Below, piece after piece: positions 1-5,187 of a stretch of DNA of 5,187 bases. The notes under the pieces were generated by a model that was given only the letters and a program-made list of their open reading frames with translations, had not been told where the DNA came from and did no database searches. Where the stretch lies: positions 1-5,187 of the forward strand of contig JAGXSK010000320.1 of NCBI GenBank assembly GCA_018333845.1. Reading direction: 5' to 3'. A program made the translations under genes and the position numbers. Position 1 is the first letter of the stretch. Every line of letters begins with the position of its first letter. This stretch comes from Clostridia bacterium. Its GTDB lineage: Bacteria > Bacillota > DSM-16504 > Desulfitibacterales > Desulfitibacteraceae.

Positions 1-932
1 AATACCGTACCTTTTAAATCCCTTGAGGCAACCCTGCCAATAACCTGTGCATTTTTGCCCAGTGGATGGGATTGCAGCACTCTCATTATTTCCTCTTTCT
101 TGCTGGGATTGGCAATAATAGCAAGCTTGCCCTCATTGGCAAGGTAGAGGGGATCAAGGCCTAACATATCACACCCGGCTCTTACTGAAGGGTGCAGGGG
201 AATTGCCTTTTCACAAATTTCCATTTTCGTTCCAGACTGATGTGCCAGCTCTAGTAAAATGCTTGCCAGTCCCCCTCGAGTGGGATCTCGCATACATGAA
301 ATCCCTCCAACATCAAGCAGTTCTTTTACCAGTCCATTCAATGGCGCACAATCACTTTTCAGGTTCACTCCAAAGGATAAGCCCTCTCTGCAGCTTAGTA
401 TGGCCATGCCATGGTCACCTATGGTTCCATTAACAATTACCAGATCATCGACATTAATATTTTTTGGAGATACAGAAGCACCCTCCGGGACTATCCCAAT
501 TCCTGAGGTGTTAATGTAAATCCTATCCGCACTCCCCCTCTCAACTATTTTTGTATCACCTGTCACAACATACACATCTGCCTCTACAGCTGTCTCATAT
601 AAAGATATTAGTATTTCCTGCAAATCCTTTATTAAAAACCCTTCTTCTATTATCAAACCCACACTCATGTATTTGGGGATGGCACCTGCAACTGCCAGGT
701 CATTTATTGTGCCGCAAGCAGCCAATTTGCCTATGTTCCCCCCGGGAAAAAATATTGGAGATATGACAAAACTATCTGTGGTCATGGCAATTGTGCCCTT
801 TTCAAGGGGCAGCAGGGCAGAATCATACAACTCATGACCATTGTTATTATTAAAAATCGGATATATGATTTCTTCAATGAGCTCCCTGGAAAGTCTGCCT
901 CCACTTCCATGGGCTAGAGTAATTGTATCCAT
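1..932 (-). CDS. hypE: HypE, carbamoyl dehydratase for [NiFe]-hydrogenase cyanide ligand synthesis (3' end truncated by window edge)
   Basis: HypE is a cytoplasmic PurM/AIR-synthase-like enzyme. It accepts a carbamoyl group from HypF on its C-terminal cysteine and uses ATP to dehydrate it to a thiocyanate; the cyanide then goes to the iron held by HypC-HypD. I translated the frame by hand: 310 codons plus 2 bases, no stop, running off the left edge. Visible motifs are AHGSGG (residues 7-12), TTDSF (51-55), FFPGGNIGKLA (61-71), GTINDLAVAGAIP (74-86), VTGDTK (123-128), GDHG (172-175), DPTRGGLA (216-223) and ANEGKL (265-270). These follow the E. coli HypE pattern closely. Family members run to about 330-340 residues, so roughly 25-30 are missing, including the expected C-terminal PRIC-type tail with the acceptor cysteine. 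The ATG at 932 sits 6 nt after AGGAGG, which fixes the start. The related SelD/ThiL families are excluded by the FFPGGNIGKLA block and the hyp context. Confidence 0.97.
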   Translation of the reverse strand, partial: MDTITLAHGSGGRLSRELIEEIIYPIFNNNNGHELYDSALLPLEKGTIAMTTDSFVISPIFFPGGNIGKLAACGTINDLAVAGAIPKYMSVGLIIEEGFLIKDLQEILISLYETAVEADVYVVTGDTKIVERGSADRIYINTSGIGIVPEGASVSPKNINVDDLVIVNGTIGDHGMAILSCREGLSFGVNLKSDCAPLNGLVKELLDVGGISCMRDPTRGGLASILLELAHQSGTKMEICEKAIPLHPSVRAGCDMLGLDPLYLANEGKLAIIANPSKKEEIMRVLQSHPLGKNAQVIGRVASRDLKGTV

Positions 933-938
933 TAAGTT

Positions 939-944
939 CCTCCT
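939..944 (-). promoter_or_regulatory. Ribosome-binding site of hypE (AGGAGG)
   Basis: On the minus strand AGGAGG is followed by a 6-nt spacer and the ATG at 932. It is the best Shine-Dalgarno match in the window. It lies in the 48-nt hypD-hypE gap (933-980), whose coding-strand sequence is purine-rich with repeated AGTAAA. I see no hairpin with a T-run there, so hypE is most likely on the same transcript as hypD. Confidence 0.85.
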
Positions 945-980
945 AATTTACTTTCTTTTTACTTTCCTGGTTTACTCCCC

Positions 981-2069
981 TTAAGCTTCATAACGATAGT
1001 AAGCAGCACATGCTCCCTCAGTTGAGACCATACATGGACCAAAAGGATTAAGGGGTGTACATGAGCCTTTAAACAAATCACATTCATTGGGTGTTTTTAA
1101 CCCCTTTAATATATCACCACATGAGCAAATTGCTTCTTTTTCATTTATATAATGATGATCCATTGCAAAACCAAATTTCACAGATGCATCGTAATCTCTA
1201 TATTCTTCTCTTATATGCAGGCCGCTGTTGGGTATCACACCAAAGCCTCTCCACAGCACATCACCTGTCCTAAAAACTGTGTCCATGGTCTTTCTGGCTA
1301 TGGGATTCCCATCTGGTTTTACTCCTCTAATATACTGAATATCTATTTTGGCCTTATTCTGTCTCATTTGCAGCAGCAGAAGGTGCAGTCCATCTAATAT
1401 GTCATGGATTTCAAAACCTGTAATAACACAAGGCTTCTTATGCTGCTCTGCAACAAAGGTATAGGGAGAAGCTCCAATAATTGTACTTACATGGCCTGGG
1501 CAGATGAAACCATCAAGCTTTACCGAACCATCACAAAGGAGAGCCTCCAGCGCAGGAGGAACAAGCTTATGCATGGAATAAACAGAGTAGTTTCCAAGGC
1601 CCTGGCTTTTGGCTTGAATTATGGACAAGGCTGCTGTAGGAGCTGTAGTTTCAAAGCCAACTCCCAGGAATACCACCTCATGATCAGGGTTATTGCTGGC
1701 TAATCTTAATGCCTCTAGGGTTGAATAAACGACCACCACACCAGCACCCTGGCTTCTTGCTGCATTTAGAGTGCCTTTACTCCCCGGCACCCGCAGCAGG
1801 TCCCCAAAGGTTGCTATTATAACCCTTTTGTCTTTGGCTAGCTCCAGATAATTATCAATCTCCCTATCATGGGTCACACATACAGGACATCCCGGCCCGG
1901 AAATGAGTCTAATGTTATCTGGAAGTACCCTTCGCAACCCGCTCCTGCCTATGGCCATGGTATGGGTTCCACAAATCTCCATTATGGAAACTGCAGGCAA
2001 TCCCCGGGCTAGAGTTTCAATGTCTTTAAGTTTTTCAGAATAATTCCTCTCAGTATTGTGAAGCTTCAT
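981..2069 (-). CDS. hypD: HypD, iron-sulfur scaffold protein for Fe(CN)2CO assembly
   Basis: HypD forms a complex with HypC that holds iron while its cyanide and CO ligands are attached before delivery to the hydrogenase large subunit. The product is 362 residues, within the usual range of about 360-380. N-terminal motifs are CGTHT (33-37), matching the CGGHT motif of E. coli HypD, and GPGCPVC (58-64), which carries the conserved thiol pair. The middle has FLGVGFETTAP, the ICPGHVSTIIG block and CVITGFE. The C-terminus has the cysteine-rich [4Fe-4S] region beginning CSCGDILKGL, then GSCTPLNPFGPCMVSTEG, ending in AAYYRYEA. The ATG at 2069 is chosen because GGAGG precedes it by 6 nt and the N-terminus then matches family length. 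An upstream in-frame ATG at 2141 would add 24 residues of basic sequence that only shadows hypC. The gene overlaps the end of hypC by 20 nt, suggesting coupled translation of two partners that act as a complex. All key cysteines are present. Confidence 0.97.
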   Translation of the reverse strand: MKLHNTERNYSEKLKDIETLARGLPAVSIMEICGTHTMAIGRSGLRRVLPDNIRLISGPGCPVCVTHDREIDNYLELAKDKRVIIATFGDLLRVPGSKGTLNAARSQGAGVVVVYSTLEALRLASNNPDHEVVFLGVGFETTAPTAALSIIQAKSQGLGNYSVYSMHKLVPPALEALLCDGSVKLDGFICPGHVSTIIGASPYTFVAEQHKKPCVITGFEIHDILDGLHLLLLQMRQNKAKIDIQYIRGVKPDGNPIARKTMDTVFRTGDVLWRGFGVIPNSGLHIREEYRDYDASVKFGFAMDHHYINEKEAICSCGDILKGLKTPNECDLFKGSCTPLNPFGPCMVSTEGACAAYYRYEA

Positions 2070-2274
2070 GGATTTCCTCCCACAGCTTAAGGGTCTCTTT
2101 TGCCTCAGCCTCGTCAATTTTATGAATGGCATATCCTGCATGGACTAACACCCAATCACCTGGAAGTGCCTCGGGCGTTAAGGCAATGGAAATATTTTGT
2201 GTCAAGCCATTGACCTCCACAACTGCCATTTCCCCATCAGTACTTATTATTTTAAAGGGTACTGCCAGACACAT
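2050..2274 (-). CDS. hypC: HypC, [NiFe]-hydrogenase maturation chaperone
   Basis: HypC (HypC/HupF/HybG family) partners with HypD during assembly of the Fe(CN)2CO group, then binds the immature hydrogenase large subunit to deliver it. The product is 74 residues, a little under the usual 75-95. It begins MCLAVPFKI, the family signature. Cys2, exposed after removal of Met1, is the residue known to contact iron and the client protein. The second conserved block, GDWVLVHAGYAIHKID, spans 39-54 and includes His45 and His51. Three in-frame ATGs occur at 2289, 2280 and 2274. Only the last puts cysteine at position 2, and it has GAGGTG 7 nt upstream, so I use 2274. The gene starts inside the last 23 nt of hypF and its end overlaps hypD by 20 nt. 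The C-terminal stretch after residue 54 is rich in Glu and Lys and probably helical, as in other family members. Confidence 0.96.
   Translation of the reverse strand: MCLAVPFKIISTDGEMAVVEVNGLTQNISIALTPEALPGDWVLVHAGYAIHKIDEAEAKETLKLWEEIHEASQY
2076..2080 (-). promoter_or_regulatory. Ribosome-binding site of hypD inside hypC
   Basis: GGAGG on the minus strand lies 6 nt before the ATG at 2069 and within the last codons of hypC. It decides the hypD start in favour of 2069 over the longer in-frame ATG at 2141. Confidence 0.8.
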
Positions 2275-4576
2275 GCTCATGCACCTCATTTCCTATTATA
2301 ACCTGCCCCAGGGATATGCCCCCATCATTGGCAGGAACCTGCTTGTGACAATAAACCAGCAGACCTCTTTCTTTTAAAGTATTCACCAAGAGCTGTGTTA
2401 AAAGCATATTTTGAAAAACTCCCCCTGAAAGGACAACCTTTTGCAGTCCTGTTTTTTCTGCAATGGCAAGGATGCCACTTTCTATTGCAGCTGCAATACC
2501 AAGGTGAAATTTATATGCCATTTCCTCAGGTCCAACAGCCCTTTCTAAATCGAAAAGTATTTCTTCCCACATGCCTGCAGTGTCTAATTCAAACATGACC
2601 TGTTTTCCGGGATAAATTTGCAGTGAGTAATGCTCTTTAACCGGCCTGGACTTCCTGGCTAGACTCTCCAGTTCCATGGGTGCCTGGCCTTCATAGGACT
2701 GGCTTTTACATACACCCATGAGTGCTGCTGCTGCATCAAACAGCCTGCCGCAGCTTGAAGTCATTGCCGTGTTGATTTTTCTTTCAAGCTGTCTTTCAAT
2801 TACCCTTGCCTCATTATCCTCCATGCCCTTGAGCCATTTGGCGGCATGTTTCCTCCCATGGCTGCCCAGGGTTGTGACAAGAAAGCTGTATGCCATACGT
2901 TCTGGTCTTTTTATGGTAATATCCCCACCAGGCAGGGGCACCTGGGCCAGGTGTCCGGCCCTTTCAAAGGAGCCATAATTCCCCACTAAAAACTCAAAGC
3001 CCCAGATGGTCCTGTCAGTTCCAAATCCCGTCCCATCACAGACAACGCCAATGACCTTTTCTGTTAATCCATTTTCAACCATACAGCTAACCATATGGGC
3101 GTGGTGATGCTGAACACCTATAAGGGACCCACCCCATTTTGCAGATGCCTCCCGGGCATAATGTGTGGTCTGGTAATCTGGGTGCAGGTCATGGACAATG
3201 ACTTCTGGTGCAATGTTTAAAAGTGAGGTCATTTTCAGGACTGTATCCCTGAACAGCTGCAGGTTTAAATAATTATCCATGTCACCCAAATACTGGCTTA
3301 AGAATACTTCCCTGTCTCTACCCAGGGCAAAGGTGTTTTTTAAATTACCGCCGCAGGCCAGTACGGGTTTTCCTATATTTGTATCTATACCTATGGGCAA
3401 GGGCACAAATCCCCTGGCCCTCCTTATTGGCTGCCAGTGGCCATTTATTACATGCCCTACCGAGTCATCACAGGGGTTTTCAATTTGCCTGTCATGTACT
3501 ACAAGGTAATCAGCAATATCCTTTAATTTTTCCCTGGCATCCTCATTTGTAGTAATTAAAGGGTTGCTTGCTAGATTAGCACTTGTTGCCACCAGAATTT
3601 TAACTTCAGGAGAAAACAACAGTAAGTGCAGGGGTGTATAGGGAAGCATAAAGCCCAATGTATCCAGGCCGGGATTAATATCCCTTGCTAAAACCCTTTT
3701 AGATTCATCCCTTTGCTTTAATATTACTATTGGCTTTGCCGGGCTCACCAGATATTCCTCTTCTGTTGTAGATAGAAAACAGCACTTTCTAACATTGTCC
3801 AGATCTGCTGCCATTAGTGCAAAGGGTTTTCCATCTCTTAGCTTATTGTTTCTTAGTCTACTTACAGCAGCAGTATTAGTAGCATCACATATCAAGTGAA
3901 AGCCACCTAATCCCTTGACTGCAAGGATATTTCCATCTTGTATCAACCTGCTCAGGTCAACCTCATGTGAATATCCAATCAGCCTTCCCTGAAAATCTTC
4001 GACATATACAAGGGGGCCGCATGCTCTACAGGCATTTGGCTGGGCATGAAATCTTCTATCCAGCGGGTCCTCATATTCCTGCAGGCATTTGGGACACATT
4101 TTGAATTCCTTCATTGTGGTCAAATGCCTGTCATAGGGAATACCCTTGATAATAGTATACCTGGGCCCACAGTTGGTACAGTTGGTCAATGGATATAAAT
4201 ATCTTCGGTTTCCTGGGTCCAGGATTTCTCTTGCACAATGGGAACAGATTCCTAGATCTGGTGTTATTAAGGCTTTTTTACTGCCAGATGTATGACTTTC
4301 CTGAATAAAAAATCCAGAATAATTCTTAAACTCAACCTCTTTAACTGAAAAACTCTCAATAACTGCCTGGGGTGGGGGTGCCTGCATTAAATCTTCAACA
4401 GCAAGGTTAACTGCCCTGGTGCTGCCCTCCCAATGAATGGTAACTCCCTCAGAGCTGTTATATACCCAGCCCTTCAAACCATATTTAAGGGAAATCTTAT
4501 ATACCCAGGGCCTGAAGCCCACACCCTGAACCACTCCTGAGATCTTTATTTCGCCAGCTGTTTTTTGGTTTTCCAT
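2252..4576 (-). CDS. hypF: HypF, carbamoyltransferase of [NiFe]-hydrogenase maturation
   Basis: HypF converts carbamoyl phosphate and ATP to a carbamoyl-adenylate and transfers the carbamoyl group to the C-terminal cysteine of HypE, the first step in making the cyanide ligands. The product is 774 residues (E. coli HypF is about 750), with all domains in order. Residues 8-95 are an acylphosphatase-like domain with GVVQGVGFRPWVY, predicted catalytic Arg22 and Asn40. Residues 111-186 hold two zinc-finger-like units built from CX2C pairs at 111/114, 133/136, 161/164 and 183/186. About 205-385 is a YrdC-like domain with KGLGGFHL (221-228) and TSANLASNPL (331-340). About 403-765 is a Kae1-like domain with DLHPDY (463-468), HHHAH (490-494), CDGTGFG (513-519) and SGGVFQN (717-723). 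The ATG at 4576 places the acylphosphatase motif at the usual distance. The gene overlaps hypB by 31 nt and hypC by 23 nt. A TsaC-TsaD fusion is excluded by the acylphosphatase and zinc-finger regions. Confidence 0.98.
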   Translation of the reverse strand: MENQKTAGEIKISGVVQGVGFRPWVYKISLKYGLKGWVYNSSEGVTIHWEGSTRAVNLAVEDLMQAPPPQAVIESFSVKEVEFKNYSGFFIQESHTSGSKKALITPDLGICSHCAREILDPGNRRYLYPLTNCTNCGPRYTIIKGIPYDRHLTTMKEFKMCPKCLQEYEDPLDRRFHAQPNACRACGPLVYVEDFQGRLIGYSHEVDLSRLIQDGNILAVKGLGGFHLICDATNTAAVSRLRNNKLRDGKPFALMAADLDNVRKCCFLSTTEEEYLVSPAKPIVILKQRDESKRVLARDINPGLDTLGFMLPYTPLHLLLFSPEVKILVATSANLASNPLITTNEDAREKLKDIADYLVVHDRQIENPCDDSVGHVINGHWQPIRRARGFVPLPIGIDTNIGKPVLACGGNLKNTFALGRDREVFLSQYLGDMDNYLNLQLFRDTVLKMTSLLNIAPEVIVHDLHPDYQTTHYAREASAKWGGSLIGVQHHHAHMVSCMVENGLTEKVIGVVCDGTGFGTDRTIWGFEFLVGNYGSFERAGHLAQVPLPGGDITIKRPERMAYSFLVTTLGSHGRKHAAKWLKGMEDNEARVIERQLERKINTAMTSSCGRLFDAAAALMGVCKSQSYEGQAPMELESLARKSRPVKEHYSLQIYPGKQVMFELDTAGMWEEILFDLERAVGPEEMAYKFHLGIAAAIESGILAIAEKTGLQKVVLSGGVFQNMLLTQLLVNTLKERGLLVYCHKQVPANDGGISLGQVIIGNEVHEHVSGSTL
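2282..2287 (-). promoter_or_regulatory. Ribosome-binding site of hypC inside hypF
   Basis: GAGGTG on the minus strand is 7 nt before the ATG at 2274 and within the last codons of hypF. It overlaps the upstream in-frame ATG codons, so those are unlikely to be used, and the protein starts with Met-Cys. Confidence 0.7.
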
Positions 4577-5187
4577 GCTATTTCATCCCCTAGCCAGCTA
4601 TACCAATCATCCATGCCTTCTCCTGTCAATGCAGATACTTGAAATATTTTTATCCTGGGATTAAGGCTGTATACATCATTAAAGAAACTATTCATGTTGA
4701 AATTGGTATAGGGAAGTAAATCTACCTTGTTTAATATACAAGCTTTGGCTTCTGAAAACATCATAGGATATTTCAAGGGCTTGTCGTCACCTTCTGGAAC
4801 ACTGCTGACAACCACCTTGAAATCCTCTCCCAGGTCAAAAACTCCAGGACAGACAAGATTTCCTACATTCTCAATGATTATAATGTCCAGGTCCTTTATA
4901 TTAAATTCTTCCATGGCCTTGGATACCATATCGGCACTCAAGTGGCATCCGCCTTCTGTATTTATCTGGACAACTGAAACTCCATGGCTGTTTATCCTCT
5001 CTGCATCCCTGCTGGTCATGAGGTCACCTTCAATGACCCCTATATTGAATGCTGCCTTTAACTCATCAATGGTTCTTTCCAGGAGAGTAGTTTTGCCCGC
5101 TCCAGGAGAGCTCATCATATTAATGCACAAGGTTTTTTCTTTGGCAAACAAGCCTCTATTAAGCTGTGCCTGGCCCTCATTGCGGGT
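4546..5187 (-). CDS. hypB: HypB, GTPase for nickel insertion into hydrogenase (5' end truncated by window edge)
   Basis: HypB is a SIMIBI-class GTPase that, with HypA, drives nickel delivery to the hydrogenase large subunit after the iron group is in place. The frame is open from the right edge, giving 213 visible residues. Motifs in visible numbering are the Walker A loop SSPGAGKTT (26-34), EGDLMTSRDAERI (53-65), the GTPase-domain metal site Cys81-His82 (in EGGCH) with Cys113 (in LVCPGVFDLGE), IENVGN (105-110), the guanine-specificity motif NKVD (153-156) and SAL (185-187). The first 12 visible residues (TRNEGQAQLNRG) continue the family's N-terminal helix, which has an N-x3-A-x2-N-R-type pattern. 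The true start is therefore upstream of the window, and the in-frame TTG at 5151 is not it. Probably some tens of residues or fewer are missing if this is a short HypB. Whether it has the CXXCGC nickel motif or a His-rich stretch at the N-terminus cannot be seen. The stop lies 31 nt into hypF. Confidence 0.97.
   Translation of the reverse strand, partial: TRNEGQAQLNRGLFAKEKTLCINMMSSPGAGKTTLLERTIDELKAAFNIGVIEGDLMTSRDAERINSHGVSVVQINTEGGCHLSADMVSKAMEEFNIKDLDIIIIENVGNLVCPGVFDLGEDFKVVVSSVPEGDDKPLKYPMMFSEAKACILNKVDLLPYTNFNMNSFFNDVYSLNPRIKIFQVSALTGEGMDDWYSWLGDEIAWKTKKQLAK
4587..4591 (-). promoter_or_regulatory. Probable ribosome-binding site of hypF inside hypB
   Basis: AGGGG on the minus strand lies 10 nt before the ATG at 4576, within the hypB coding region. 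It is a weaker match with longer spacing than the hypD and hypE sites, so initiation of hypF may rely partly on ribosomes finishing hypB. Confidence 0.5.

Noticed and set aside
203..766. Plus-strand open frames of 71-86 codons across the hypE region
   Set aside because: They lie antisense to conserved hypE sequence, overlap one another, and encode no recognisable domain. They are shadow frames.
1..932. Alternative identity of the left-edge gene as SelD, ThiL or PurM
   Set aside because: The AHGSGG start, the FFPGGNIGKLA block and the position after hypD specifically indicate HypE.
933..980. Possible terminator or internal promoter between hypD and hypE
   Set aside because: No inverted repeat followed by a T-run is present on the minus strand, and no convincing -35/-10 pair with proper spacing is visible in 48 nt.
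1091..1703. Plus-strand open frames of 60-99 codons opposite hypD
   Set aside because: hypD is fully conserved on the other strand, and these frames show no family motif or credible start context.
2070..2141. N-terminal extension of hypD by 24 residues from an ATG at 2141
   Set aside because: The extra residues lie wholly inside hypC in another frame, do not resemble HypD, and a good GGAGG site sits 6 nt before the ATG at 2069.
2126..2377. Plus-strand open frame of 83 codons spanning the hypC-hypF junction
   Set aside because: It is antisense to the conserved HypC signature and the HypF C-terminus and has no recognisable motif.
2395..3509. Plus-strand open frames of 67-86 codons opposite hypF
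   Set aside because: They are antisense shadows of a full-length, motif-complete HypF. Hydrophobic stretches such as LPQLEVIAVLIFLSSCLS come from the reverse complement of coding sequence and are not evidence for a membrane peptide.

Overview
The window is one stretch of a [NiFe]-hydrogenase maturation operon, read entirely on the minus strand. In transcription order it holds hypB (5' end cut off by the right edge), hypF, hypC, hypD and hypE (3' end cut off by the left edge). All five are recognised from hallmark motifs. None shows a frameshift or internal stop.

Layout: hypB occupies 5187-4546, hypF 4576-2252, hypC 2274-2050, hypD 2069-981 and hypE 932-1. The first four genes overlap by 31, 23 and 20 nt in turn, so each downstream ribosome-binding site lies inside the preceding gene. 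The only intergenic gap is 48 nt between hypD and hypE; it holds a strong AGGAGG site and no visible terminator. Coding density is essentially complete. There is no stretch over 300 bases without a gene, and no RNA gene, mobile element, CRISPR array or operon promoter is visible. The promoter should lie beyond the right edge, where hypA would be the expected neighbour.

How the genes work together: HypF makes a carbamoyl group from carbamoyl phosphate and loads it onto the C-terminal cysteine of HypE. HypE dehydrates it with ATP to a thiocyanate. The HypC-HypD complex receives the cyanide and assembles the Fe(CN)2CO unit. HypC then escorts this unit to the hydrogenase large subunit. HypB, normally with HypA, inserts nickel using GTP. 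The window therefore covers the whole Fe(CN)2CO arm plus half of the nickel arm. No hydrogenase structural gene or maturation endopeptidase is present here.

Organism: moderately AT-rich coding sequence with frequent ATA, AAA and TTA codons, strong AGGAGG-type ribosome-binding sites, and the compact hypB-F-C-D-E order suggest an anaerobic Gram-positive bacterium of the Clostridia type (an acetogen, syntroph or sulfate reducer, for example). This is an inference from composition and gene order; genus cannot be told. I see a well-conserved known system here, not an undescribed one.
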